From Haberlea rhodopensis (taxonomy: Eukaryota; Streptophyta; Magnoliopsida; Lamiales; Gesneriaceae): a stretch of DNA of 64,000 nt. The notes beneath the pieces were generated by a model. It saw only the letters and a program-made list of their open reading frames with translations. It was not told the origin of the DNA and did not search any database. The stretch's first letter is position 1; each line of letters starts with the position of its first letter. Shown in pieces: positions 1-10,604 of this stretch. Position numbers and translations under genes: made by a program. Where the stretch lies: the NCBI GenBank assembly GCA_907163345.1, contig CAJQUN010000039.1:4534361-4598360 (forward strand), read 5' to 3'.

Positions 1-1037
1 ACCACAAAAGAAGCAAAATAGTGGCATAAAGATAACATAATACAGATACCACAAAACTACAAACAAAAGCATATTTATCAGACAACACATCAACTATAGA
101 CAGATATAGTATATCATTAGATAAAGGCAACAAAATGGGAGAACGCACACAACATGTGGCGCGGGATGAGCCTGTCGACGGTATGCACGGAATTGTTCAA
201 CTATTAATGAAAGATAAATCACCAAAAATTTAAACAAAAATAAAGATTTTTATAAAAAGATAATTATGAACCGATCAAATTTGGCTGGTTCACCATTTTT
301 TTAATTTAAAAAATGATGGGGCCTCCAGTGTTGTTATCACAGCGTCCGCCAAAAGCATAGAGTTCTATTGTGATTTTGCAAAACCTCGTGGTTTTTTAGC
401 TAATTTAAAGTTAAATAAGAAAACAATTCCAAATATTTGGCTATAAGATCACGTCAAAGCCATCTGTCTTTATATGATTGATTTATAACATTAAAATACT
501 TGAAAAAGTTGTCGTTGGAAAGTTACCATTGTAAAAATATATTCGTTTAGTGTGTGCTAGCTACTTAAAAGATTTTAACAGATAAATCTACTAATCCAAG
601 ATCAGAATGAAACATATGAGAATTTTGCTTCTGATAAAATTTCCTTAATTTTTTTTATCCGTGAATATATTCTACAAGGACATTTTCCTTCTCTAAGTGA
701 TCTCGGATTAAATAAGGAGAAATTACAAGGAAGTACACTTTTGGGATATAAAATCTAAGTACTGGGAAAAATCTTAGTGCATTAAAAGCCAAATTGGAAA
801 CAATTTATTTGAAAATAGGTCCAATTTCAAATTTTCAATCAATTAGGTGTTTTATGATGACTCTTTTACCCCTCAATAGTTTGATATGTTGCATTTTATC
901 ACTTAGGCTTTTGTTTAAATTACAAAGAAGCCCATATATAATATTTAATGATCTTTTATATCCTTATATTTATAAAGAAGTAATATTTAACGTCGTCTTT
1001 TTACAAGTCTCTGGTTTTTGCGATCCTTGGCACAAAA
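1..1037. other. AT-rich non-coding DNA left of the pararetroviral block
   Basis: No reading frame in this stretch resembles a known protein; the longest is 93 codons and looks incidental. It lies immediately upstream of a Met-tRNA primer-binding-like site, so its right part could be the leader or intergenic region of the endogenous pararetrovirus. No promoter elements are clear enough to call. Confidence 0.4.
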
Positions 1038-1050
1038 TGGTATCAGAGCC
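1038..1050 (+). other. Primer-binding site for initiator Met-tRNA (pararetrovirus)
   Basis: The sequence TGGTATCAGAGCC is the canonical plant retroelement complement to the 3' end of initiator tRNA-Met, which primes minus-strand synthesis in caulimovirids. Its position about 190 bp before the first coding remnant fits the usual layout. Confidence 0.7.
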
Positions 1051-1236
1051 TATGTTTATTCTGGAAATACTATAATAATATCTTGAATATTAATTTGTAA
1101 CCTATACGGAGGAGACGATTCAAGAAATTATGGACCCGAACTAATGTTCGAAGTGTCATTCATACAGGTGGTACTTCCAGAAATTGGAAGCACTAAATCG
1201 GAAGCATATGGCAGAAGCTCAACGCTTCAACCATAA

Positions 1237-1691
1237 GTGGAAACTTTTACGAGGTACAGGTTTATGCACACCAGGCATAAACCATTACAAGGAATTGGAG
1301 TCAAGGCCAAGTCCGACAGGAAGAAGGAATGTCGGATGGTTGCCACCATCTTACGGAACAGAAGACCTTTGTCAGAGATTGAAAAAATGATTGCAGTCCT
1401 ACGAGGAGAGCTATTACATCCCACAAAGTAATGGAAAGAATCAACTTGGAAGATCTACGTGATCTTGCTGATTCATTTGCGGGGTTAAATCTCGTAGAAT
1501 TCAAGACAGGAGAGCTGGTACAAAGACCTCCACCACAAGAGAGTTTCGGGTTACACAACCCACCCGAAGGTGATCAAAGTATGCCACACAGGGAAGATTT
1601 CTCTTCAGCATGTTTAGACCCCCAGTTGGAACAAGGGACCGTTCCCGAAAGCCAGATATACATCAGACGCCCTATGGGAAATCTCAGTTAG
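1237..1691 (+). pseudogene. Pararetrovirus 5' reading-frame remnant upstream of the capsid domain
   Basis: Two short consecutive frames (1237-1431 and 1431-1691) have viral-like composition and lie in the position of the N-terminal part of the first viral polyprotein. The second holds an acidic, leucine-rich stretch and then a proline/glutamine-rich linker, and ends at a stop (1689-1691). No motif gives a function. I treat both as the broken 5' part of the capsid-encoding frame; assignment rests on position only. Confidence 0.45.
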
Positions 1692-1714
1692 ATCCAATCC
1701 ATCCAAATGGACTT

Positions 1715-2808
1715 ATGCTCAACATGTATATCTTGGATTTAAAAAATAGAGAAGTTCTTATTGATGAATGGGCTTCAGCAATGAGGAATAGCAGCAGGAA
1801 CCCTTGACTTAAGCAAAGAAGGATTCATTTTACTTCTTAAAATGAGTCTGGAAGGATCAGTCAAGATTGTCTGGGATATGGGAGACCCAGGTACCAAGGA
1901 AGAAGTTTTAGCCGGAGAGTCCCTGAAAGAGATCGTGGACAAGATGGCAAAATTCTTTAAAATCCGTTTCATTGTAGTAAGTTACTTCGAAGGAATGGAG
2001 GAAGAGAATGCTAACAAATATAGACAAGCTCTAATTAGCCTGGAACTACTTGATATCTGTTATGTAGACGAGTATATCAAACTCTTTACAGATTATCGAT
2101 GGAAGGCGAAGATAGAGGAAAAAGATGCAGCAGAACTGTTCTTTGCCAAAATTCTGAACCCATGGAGAGAAATGCTTATTCAGAATGTCATTTCTCAAAG
2201 TAAAGCTTGTGGAATGGTGCTACCAAGCAAAGCTCCAAAAGAATTTCAAGAAACTCAGAGGAATCAACAAAATAGCTCATCTTTGCTGTACGGGAAATGA
2301 TATCCCTACAATCATTGGAAACTACCCACAAAGGCGAAAGATGAAAAAACACAGAAGTCATCCATATGCCCGAGGAAGTAGTTCAAGAAGAAGTAGGTCT
2401 TCATGGAGACCTAGAAAGTTCTGGTCAAAGCAGAAAGCCTGAAGCTACAGATCGGGGCAAAGATCAGGACCAACAAGGAGTAGAATCTCGTCGACAGGTT
2501 CTAATCAAGCTAGTTCTAGCAGAACACCAATGAAAAGAACTTTCAGATGCACACACACTTGTGCAAATGAGAGTTTCAAAGATTGTAACTGCTGGACATG
2601 CGGAGCAAGAGGACATATCTCTACAGATTGTCCAGAAAACCAAAGCCGTGGAGTTAGACAGTTCGAGCATACCAAAGAATTTGAGGATGCTGTCTATTTT
2701 CAGGATTTAGTACAAGTGTATCGATTTGAGGATATTCCCTCAGAGGAAAGCATCTACGAAGAAGAGATCTATTCTGATGGAGGTGAATCCAGCTCAGAAT
2801 CAGAGTAA
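1715..2808 (+). pseudogene. Pararetrovirus capsid (coat protein) remnant with CCHC zinc knuckle
   Basis: Three overlapping or adjacent frames make up this region. The first piece, around 1715-1807, runs into 1842-2300 after a frameshift and gives a helical capsid-like segment. The second (2185-2442) is highly basic, rich in arginine, lysine and serine, as in the nucleic-acid-binding part of caulimovirid capsids. The third (2530-2808) carries a CX2CX4HX4C knuckle at its residues 21-34 (CWTCGARGHISTDC) followed by an acidic serine-rich tail. A knuckle of this type is a hallmark of caulimovirid coat proteins. Shifts between the pieces make it a pseudogene. Confidence 0.75.
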
Positions 2809-2827
2809 ATGAGAGTTCCTTCAACAC

Positions 2828-3481
2828 ATGATCAGAGAAGAGCTGTCGGGGTTTTTCTCTCATACCACAGTTTCTCATAAAACTCTTATGAGGATCATGA
2901 AGGAAGAACCAAAGCTTAAAATGTATGATGGATTTACAATTGGAGCGATGGAGAAAGCCATGGATATGATTGGTCTTCGAAGCAGGAAGCATCAGATTAT
3001 TCATAGAGTTACAACAGGTGAATTTGCTATCCCGATGGAATTCACGGGAAACCAAATTGAGAGCAATTAATCCCCTACAGAGAAATCCAGGAGATTAAAA
3101 ACAAGGTGAAAAGAGAGGTAGCTAATACACTCTCATGGATTCATATCGAGCCATTAGAGTTATCATTAAAGAAACATTCAAGGAAGGAATTGATTTGCCC
3201 CTCAACCTGACGATCTTTGATAAAAGAATCCCGAACCTCAAAGATTCATGTTTGGGAGCAGTGGCAGGAAATCTGTAGCAGGAAAGATGGCCTTCAACAT
3301 CTATCCGAGGATTGCATACAATTTAGGAGTTAGAGACTTCAACAAAGTTTTCACTCTTCATCAAGATTTTAAAAGAGAAGATTTGATGAAAGAACGGAAC
3401 AGGCCTTACTCGATCACCTACAAAGTGTCATACGCACTCTCGAATACTCATCATTCAGAGGTATTATTGAGAAAGGAATAA
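2828..3481 (+). pseudogene. Pararetrovirus movement protein remnant (30K family)
   Basis: The frames 2828-3070 and about 3130-3481 together resemble a 30K-superfamily movement protein, which in caulimovirids forms tubules through plasmodesmata. The clearest part is the core around 3250-3450, with a GAVAGNL-like motif followed by a conserved IYP segment and the YALSNTHHS stretch. A stop at 3068-3070 and a frame change near 3250 break it. It lies after the capsid region, which is informative for lineage. The N-terminal piece is assigned mainly by position. Confidence 0.65.
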
Positions 3482-3565
3482 ATTTAAGTCCCTAGAATCT
3501 TCAAAGATTTCGCCAAAGCACTATTGCCGGACATCAATGATACTCTGACAATATGAGAGATCGAC

Positions 3566-4660
3566 ATGAGGATACAAGATCAACCTGTTCTGAATAGAAG
3601 CAGGAGCCTTATGATCGAGCCAAGAATGATGTCTTTACAACATGATAGGTTAATCAGCAACTATCCGGGGAAAAAACAGAAGGCAGCCTCAAGCAGAATT
3701 CAGAAAATTCCTAATATATTCAAAACAATAGGAAAACTGAAATGCCCAGAAGGCTTGAGAGAAGTGTTGATAATTTTCGACATCACCGAGAAGAACAATA
3801 TATTCCCCTGCGATATCCTATATCATTTGCAACAACCTACAGTTGGCAAATTTCAAGGAAACCTTCAAATTGGTGAAATTGATCTCACAATTGAAGGAAT
3901 TGCCGGAAGCACCCTAGAACAGCTTATTCTAGGGATTGAATTTCACGAGGAACATAAACCTTGGGAAATATTGCAAGATGGAATGGAATTCACGGTCGAC
4001 GGAAAGAGATACCGAATTCGATGACCACCAGTCCATTCTCAATATACACCTCCGTTGGGATGTTATATGAGAAGTACTTGGCAGAATATTTTGCAGCCTA
4101 CATAGATTCAGGAGGTGAAATACGTACTGCCAGTCGAGATTTCTTCCCCAAAGAAGTTGGCGAGAAATTACCAGCCATTGTCGGAAGAGACTTTTCCAAG
4201 CGGATCCTTATTCTTAATGAAGGAATCCAAGGAGCGGAAATTATTATCGGCGGAGCAGCCGGTACCCCATGGTACATAGTCACAACTCCAACTATTTATT
4301 TACATGATACAGGCGCGGATATGCTGTTTCGAAACAATTTCCTACAGACATTTAAGAGGTTCACACAAGAGAATGAGACCAGGAGACTTATTTTCACAAC
4401 CCTTTGTGATCATAAGATTATTGTTCAGAGACTCCGGGAGGCGTTTCATAGAAAATTCCCTATTAGTTTTCGCAGCAAGAGTGGTGATGAAGGAAAACTT
4501 CGACATACTAAGATGAAGGATCAGTGGAAATTGGGAGAAGCAATTCTTCAGTTTCGACAACAAGGTCCTACTGAAAAGGATTCTCAAACTTTTGCTGGGT
4601 TAACATTCTGTCTTTCAGGGAACAGGATAAGGAAGAAGTGACTCCAGAAACCCTGGTGCT
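3566..4660 (+). pseudogene. Pararetrovirus polyprotein remnant: aspartic protease region
   Basis: Frame 3566-4024 encodes a region with no named domain; frame 3961-4641 overlaps it after a shift. Near 4107-4130 is the segment YIDSGGEIRTASRDFFP, whose DSGG core fits the retropepsin catalytic D[ST]G[AGS] triad at the position where caulimovirid polymerase polyproteins carry their protease. The enzyme would cleave the polyprotein to release reverse transcriptase. Frameshifts before and after this segment make the copy non-functional. Confidence 0.65.
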
Positions 4661-5185
4661 ATTAAAAAAGGCATTACAAGAAGATGTTCCAAAACCTGAA
4701 ACTACTCTTGAAGAGCGAATTACTCTAGAGGATGTAAAAAAGGAAAATTCGGAGGAACTACAACGAGGATCCACTAGCATGGTGGAAAGAATGAACTCAA
4801 AGCTACTTTGAAGGTGAAAGCCGGAAAAGAAAATGAGTTTGTCAGATTCAGACCAATCCCAATGAATATGGAAGATCGGATGGATATACAGATGATACTT
4901 AAGGAACATCTTGACCTTAAGTTAATCTCAGCAGGTATTTCTCCATACAGCAGTCCAGGATTTCTTGTTCGAAATCATGGAGAAATTAAACGAGGAAAGC
5001 CGAGATTGGTGATCAACTATAAAGGGATCAACGAAATCTTGGAGTTTGATGGATATTTTATCCCAAGCAGAGAACATTTTGTAAATAGCATCAAGAATGC
5101 CAAAGTGTTTTCTAAATTCGATTGCAAGTCCGGGTTCTACCAGATTAAAATGGAAGAAGCAAGCAGAAAGTTTACATCATTCTCA
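4661..5185 (+). pseudogene. Pararetrovirus reverse transcriptase, N-terminal part only
   Basis: Frame 4808-5185 carries reverse transcriptase fingers and palm motifs: SPYSSPGFLVRNHGE, then a KPRLVINYKGIN segment equivalent to the usual R(L/M)-V-DYR-LN motif, then SKFDCKSGFYQIKM. The enzyme copies pregenomic RNA into DNA. The alignable sequence stops right after KFTSFS, before the YxDD catalytic motif, where copia gag sequence begins. RNase H is missing. This is a truncated, inactive fragment. Confidence 0.85.
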
Positions 5186-5502
5186 AAATGCTAAAGCTAT
5201 TAATATTTTGCATTGTGCTTTAGATATGAAGGAGTACAACCGGATTTCTATGTGCTCAACCGCCAAGGAGATTTGGGACAAATTGCAAATTTGTCATGAG
5301 GGCACAAACCAAGTGAAGGAGACAAAGATCGATCTATTGCAACTCAAATATGAAACATTTGAGATGGAGTCCGGAGAAAACATTGATTCAATGTTGAGAA
5401 GGCTCACTCAAATCATCAATGAGCTTGCCCAACTTGGTGAGAAGTATCCTCCAAAGCAAATATGGAGAAGAGCCCTTAAAGCCTTACCACAAGAATGGGA
5501 TG
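5186..5502 (+). pseudogene. Ty1-copia gag (UBN2-type) fragment, left half
   Basis: The plus-strand frame encodes a typical copia gag stretch: AKEIWDKLQ, then LLQLKYETFEM, then a helix ending KALPQEWD. This is the UBN2/retrotran_gag_2 capsid domain of Ty1-copia elements. It begins abruptly after the truncated viral reverse transcriptase and is cut at 5502 by the Athila-like insertion. The same frame resumes at 21321-21325 beyond the 5-bp target duplication. It is a fragment of an older element. Confidence 0.85.
5498..5502. repeat. Target site duplication GGATG, left copy
   Basis: GGATG directly precedes the left LTR and recurs at 21321-21325 after the right LTR. It also matches codons of the interrupted copia gag (tryptophan-aspartate), which confirms the insertion point. 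Confidence 0.9.
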
Positions 5503-6903
5503 TGATCGCTATTATTTTAAACAGTATTTTGCAGTGTAGCGATTGTGTACCGCAAGTGCACGGTGTCAAGTTTTAGTATAATGATATGAAAAGTACGGAT
5601 TTTCGAACCCACGAGGACTAGGAAATAATTACCAAACTCCACTAGTTTAACTATATTTAGTCTACGATAACTTATTGTGATTAATTAACTAAATTGACTA
5701 ATGAACTCAAGATCAACCCAAAAACACAAGAACGAATAAGAATAAAATCAAAAGAAACAATTATCAAGACTTTCGGTTCACCTATGTAATCCCCCACAAT
5801 TCACATATTAGTTAAGAATCGAATTCAAACAATCTAAGGTGACGAGTTTTCCAAATTTATCTAATATACTCTCTCGAGTTATATTAAACCTAATATCAAA
5901 TTGCAGTAAGTCACTCTCGTGTACTTATTTAACAACACAATATTGTATTAATATCGGTGAAAACTTCTAGCTTTCGATTACTAGATATCTATAGCTATCA
6001 CACGTGTATTTGACTTCATCTCTCGATATCAGTCTGAAATCCATGGCATAAATCACTATATCGAATCACAATTTTATCTCTCGATCTCAATTGTAATTTA
6101 CTATCATTCAAGGATGGACAACCCCTTAAAAGCATGAAGAACACTGATCTATGCACTTAGATAATAAGAATCAATCAAAAACATTCAATTAAAATCATGG
6201 GTTCATACAAAGGATCCCCTAAGTCTTGATAACAAACCTAGCCAACAATCTCCATCAAATAACAATGTATAAACATGTTTTGCAACATTCTAAACATTAA
6301 AATATAATGAAAATATAGAACTAGAGTTAGAAATACAGAAATAACGAGAGGAGTTGACTCCTTGCGTTGCTCCGTCGTCCCGTCTCTTCCGATGCGTCTC
6401 TTCTTCAATGGTTATGGTGTATGGATGGTTCAAGAGGATGATGAGTGATGGAGACTGTGTATTTTAGGTCAAAAGTGAGCCAAAAAGTCCCAAAAACGTC
6501 CATGATAATCCATATTTATGGTAGGAGGAGTTTCACCAAGTTTGGACACCAAATAACCAAGATGGAAACAAAATCCCGAATTTTTCAAGTCTAGGCGATC
6601 GATTGCCTCAAATGAGGCGATGGGCTGACTCTTGCTACTTCCTGGAGGCGATCGATTGCCTCATTTGAGGCGATCGGTCGCCTCCTCTATTTTCAGCAAA
6701 TTACGATTTTGCCCCTCCTTTTCCAGGTTTGTTCAGTTTGGTCCTTTTTCATCATTTTAAGCCTATTTCCTCAACTTTTATGCATTTAGCCCTGGATTCC
6801 TGAAATATACAAATATAAACCAAGAAAAGTAATATTTTCCAAGAATCACTACAAAAATGCCCCTAATCTTATATCAAATTAAGTGTAAAAATCACACTTA
6901 TCA
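5503..6903 (-). repeat. Athila-like LTR (3' LTR in element orientation)
   Basis: It begins TGATCGCTATT and ends ACACTTATCA, matching the 19920-21320 copy at equal length. It contains four GGCGATCG-type palindromic units near 6593-6690. The flanking GGATG on the left is half of the target duplication. Confidence 0.93.
6593..6690. repeat. GGCGATCGATTGCC-type palindromic units in the left Athila-like LTR
   Basis: Four units of the form GGCGATCG(AT/GT)(T/C)GCC spaced about 20-40 bp apart, alternating with a TCAAATGA/TCATTTGA dyad. The equivalent block is at about 21008-21105 in the other LTR. The same core as in the Tekay-like LTR appears, but in an unrelated LTR family. Confidence 0.9.
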
Positions 6904-6920
6904 ACTCCCCCAAACTTAAA
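6904..6920 (-). other. Polypurine tract of the Athila-like element
   Basis: On the minus strand the sequence AAGTTTGGGGGAGT abuts the 3' LTR, which is the expected place and composition for the plus-strand primer. A near-copy of this tract lies at about 8130-8148. Confidence 0.8.
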
Positions 6921-8400
6921 CTTGATCGTCTCGAGCAAGAAATAAGATCAAACAGTCAAGTTCAACATTGAAGATTAAAATAAACCAATTCATAGTCAAT
7001 CATCTAGCTCAGACATCTCACTTACAGACAAACAAAAATAAATCAGAAAGTTTAACAAGTTGTGTTTTCTCCTAGATCAAACAACATGTCTCCGAATCAG
7101 AACGTGCCTGTGTGCTATTGTCACTCTCAAGTTTCATACAATTTTCATAGATCAAATCATGCTAGGTAATGAAAGTTAAGATTATCCTTGAGTACCCCAT
7201 ATTTCTATTTTCAAACACTTCTCCACTAATGTAGTCACTCCCTAGATTTGGATCAATAGGTCTTTTTTATGCTTATAGCGTTAGGCCTAGGTGTTTGGCT
7301 TCAAAGAAAGGATATGATAGCACAAAGAAGAGAGTATAAGCATGTAATGTTCATATTGTTAGCACAACTTGAGCTTCTCTTCTTTTTCTCTTTTAGCCTT
7401 GGCCACTTTGGGTCTTAGTTGGATAAAAAAAAAAAAATTTTCTCAAGGCTTTTTCTATTCTTTTCTTTTCTCATTCATCATCTTTTTTACAATAAGCTCA
7501 TCAAAATATAGCAATTCATGTGCATCTGATGAGAATCATTATACTCCCTTAGGTGAAGATAAAAAATTCAATTTAGGCTCAATTAGGTGGGTATAATGAG
7601 TTTGCCAAAGAATGTTGAATGGGGGCTAATAGTATGTTAAACATACTCCATTCTTTTTCAATTATGCTCAAATTAGGATACTAGAGATTGATGTAAACAT
7701 GGTAAGCTTGAAAGGCTCAAACGGTCCAAAGATCGCCTAAATCATTTCCAAGTCAAGTTCATAACTATAAATTTCGCCTCAAAGTGTCATCATCAAATAG
7801 TTTCTAAGGTACTCTAAGATGCTCAAAAATAATTCATCAAGTTCACAAAAATTTTCACTACTACAAATGCAATTCACAAGATTATGACTCAAATGTGCTC
7901 AAAATATTCCTCATCTTTGACATGCTACTCAAAACAAGATATTCACAAACAAGTTTTACAATCATCAAAACTCAAGTTGACATGCATAGTGAAACTAATA
8001 TCATCATGGAATAGAGACTACTACTATGATTTATTCTTATCTTACTAATTGAACTCATTTTCAAGAAATTTTTTTGTTGGTGCTCAAGAAACGATCAATT
8101 TCCAAATAAGAAGCATGACACAGTAATGCACTCCCCCAAACTTAATTCATGCATTGTCCTCATTGTAATAAGCCTGGAAACTAAGACAAAGCAGTTACCG
8201 TTGACAACGATCGTCAGTGATCGTTGTCCAATTCCTCGTCAGCTTGTGGGGCAAATTGTTGGACAGATCACAGCACGCATGGAGTCTCGCCAAAATCAAA
8301 AACAAAAACAAAACAAACCAAAATAAACTAAAAACAAAGCAAAGGGATAGAAAAGAGTTCTTGATTTATAGTCCAAAGCTGGACTTATTACCACATTTTC
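6921..8400 (-). other. Non-coding 3' region of the Athila-like element
   Basis: About 1.5 kb between the last coding remnant and the polypurine tract. No convincing frame is present. It contains T- and A-rich runs near 7370-7500 and an internal polypurine-like tract near 8130-8148. Athila-type elements often have a long 3' region here, sometimes with an env-like frame, but none is visible. Confidence 0.6.
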
Positions 8401-9371
8401 TCAAAGGTTGGGATGGTGTGTGGAGCATGAATCTCCGTAATCAACTGGGTAATGCCTCAGCCTCTCATCATTAATGACATAAGTGCCTAGAATAGGATCA
8501 CTTACCTTAATGGCTCCATGCGAGTATATCTTGGTAACAGTGAATGGTCCAACCCATGAAGCCTTTCGCTTGCTTTGGAAAATGCGAGGTGGTGGCGCTT
8601 TATGCAATTGGACTGTCTCTCCCTTCATAAACGTCCTTTTATATTTTTGCTTCTTTGCCTTCCTTGGCTTCACCATGTCATGGCTCTTGCCTTCTTCAGT
8701 CTCTAGTTCGGTCTTCACCTTCACCTTATCAATATCTTGCACCACATCATCAGGCAAAATATTAATTTTATCAATAATAAAACATGTGTGCGTGTTGTGT
8801 GCATGTGGTGAAGTTTGAAACATAGTAAAGGTAACATGATCCTCTCCTACACGGAGGATCAACTTCCCTTCTTCAACATCGATAATAGCTCTTCCAGTAG
8901 CTAGGAATGGGCGCCCCAGGATCAATGGCATACTCGCGTCCTCCTCCATATCCAACACTAGAAAATCCACCGGGAAAGTGAATTGATCTATCTTGACTGG
9001 CACATCCTCGACGATTCCTAGTGGGTAAGTGATAGACTTGTCCGCCATTTGCAACACCACCCTTGTGGTCTTCGGCTCTCCCAATCCAAGTCGCCTAAAA
9101 ATAGACAAAGGCATTAAGTTCACACTAGCACCCAAGTCACATACCGATTTAATGGAAGAAATAGGCCCAATAGTGCAAGGAATAGAGAATCTTTTAACTT
9201 GGTGGCCGATTTCTTTTGCACAATAGCACTACATTCCTCAGTCCAAAAGACAGTCTCGTGCTCTCCCAATTTCTGCTTCTTAGACAACATCTTCTTTAAG
9301 AATTTAGCATAATTTGGCATTTCTCGTAAGGCATCAATAAATGGTATATCTATATGCAAATTCTTAAGCAT
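8401..9371 (-). pseudogene. Athila-like protease fused to an integrase C-terminal-like tail
   Basis: Frame 9371-9120 encodes the region upstream of the protease (IDALREMPNYAKFLKKMLSK and following), and a frameshift near 9190 moves the coding to frame 9135-8401. The active site reads DLGASVNLMPLSIF near 9141, with ILGRPFLATGRAIIDV downstream, both standard for Athila-type retropepsin domains. The same open frame then runs, with no reverse transcriptase, RNase H or integrase core, into KGETVQLHKAPPPRIF and WVGPFTVTKIYSHGAIKV, which resembles the C-terminal DNA-binding tail of gypsy integrases. The join means the element depends on another copy for polymerase. Confidence 0.75.
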
Positions 9372-9509
9372 GTCTAAAAATTTGGCAAAGTTTGAATCAA
9401 CCTTTGCCCTATTAACTGCTGCAGGGAATGGGAGAGGAATGTGTACCTTTTCTTGTGGTGTGATAGGTGTAGTGTCTCGAGTGGACTTACCCTTGTTGCA
9501 TGGCTGCTC

Positions 9510-10604
9510 CTTCTCCTATTGCTTAATAGCAATCTTTTCAGTCTCCTTCTCATCATCAAGTTCCTTTCCACTCCTTAGGGTCACGGCATTGGCTTGCTCC
9601 CTTGGATTCTTCACTGTGTCACTCGGTAGAGTTCCTTGTGCTCTCCCAGCCAAGATAGTTGCCAATCGCCCTACTTGGATCTCCAAGTTTTTGATAGATG
9701 AATCTTTCTTATTCATCCTTGTTTCCGTTGAGGATATGAACTTGGTCAATAGTTCCTCCATGCTCGGCTGTGGTGGATAACCCGGTGGTGGTTGTGGTTG
9801 ATACCTCAACCCCGTATTGTATGTATTTGGGTAGGGGTTGTTTTGTGGACGGTTTCCTACATAATGCACAACCTCATTAGTCTGAACGAATGGGTTACCT
9901 GTTTGGCATTCAACGCTCGGATGATTTCCTCCACATAGGTCACAAGTAATCCCTTGAGCTTTCATCCCTGTCATGCTCATGCTATCTAGTCTCTTGTTTA
10001 ATGCCTCAATTTGAGCGGCCAACGCAGTAACTTCGCTCACTTGATGAACTCCAGCTTGCTTCTTTGGCACGTTCCTCTCGGACTGCCATTGACAGCTATT
10101 AGCAGCCATCTCCTCCAATAGTGTATAGGCCTCCTCCGGCGTCTTTCTCATCACAGTACCTCCTGATGCTGCATCAATCATAGAACGGTTATCAGAAAAT
10201 AAACCGTTATAGAAAGTTTGTACCTGCAGCCAGATGGGAAGGCCATGGTGTGGGCATCTCCTCAGTAAGTCCTTGAAGCGCTCCCATGCTTCATAAAGTG
10301 TTGCAGGATCATGTTGCGCAAATGTAGTGATATCATTTTGCATCTTAGCAGTCTTTGATGGTGGGAAGTATTTGGACAAGAAAGCTTGCACTATCCCATC
10401 CCAAGTGGTAATTGATCCTATAGGCAAAGAATGCAACCAAGATTTAGCTTTATGATTTAAAGAGAAAGGAAACAGCGTAACCTGATGGCGTCGTCAGTGA
10501 CACAATTATGCTTGAAGGTGTCGCAAATTTCCAAGAAATTCGCTATGTGAGTGTTGGGATCATCACTGGTCGCTCCCCCAAACTGCACCGAGTGCTGGAT
10601 CATT
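9510..10604 (-). pseudogene. Athila-like gag, main part (right half of gag is at 19518-19785)
   Basis: Minus-strand frame 10436-9516 encodes the retrotransposon gag domain, including LHSLPIGSITTWDGIVQAF, the SKYFPPSKTAKMQNDI segment and a C/H knuckle-like CDLCGGNHPSVEC stretch. Upstream to 10604 the frame continues as FLEICDTFKHNCVTDDAI after a single-base shift in a T/C-rich run near 10470. A stop at 9516 separates gag from the protease region. Gag forms the virus-like particle. The 5' end of this gene was split off by the nested chromovirus. Confidence 0.85.

Larger units (their letters stand above)
1038..5185 (+). mobile_element. Endogenous caulimovirid (pararetrovirus) fragment, decayed and 3'-truncated
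   Basis: The block runs on the plus strand from a Met-tRNA primer-binding-like site through degenerate reading frames for a capsid region with a CCHC zinc knuckle, a 30K-type movement protein, an aspartic protease and the N-terminal part of a reverse transcriptase. Frameshifts and stops separate almost every piece, so it is a dead copy. The reverse transcriptase stops before its catalytic YxDD motif, where the sequence switches abruptly to copia gag at about 5185. RNase H and any transactivator frame are absent. Capsid before movement protein matches the order known for the Cavemovirus/Solendovirus lineage better than that of petuviruses or florendoviruses; this assignment is an inference. 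Confidence 0.8.

Noticed and set aside
7369..7596. 75-codon frame with hydrophobic N-terminus in the Athila-like 3' region, considered as an env-like remnant
   Set aside because: Plus-strand, opposite to the element, and driven by T-rich sequence; no env features.
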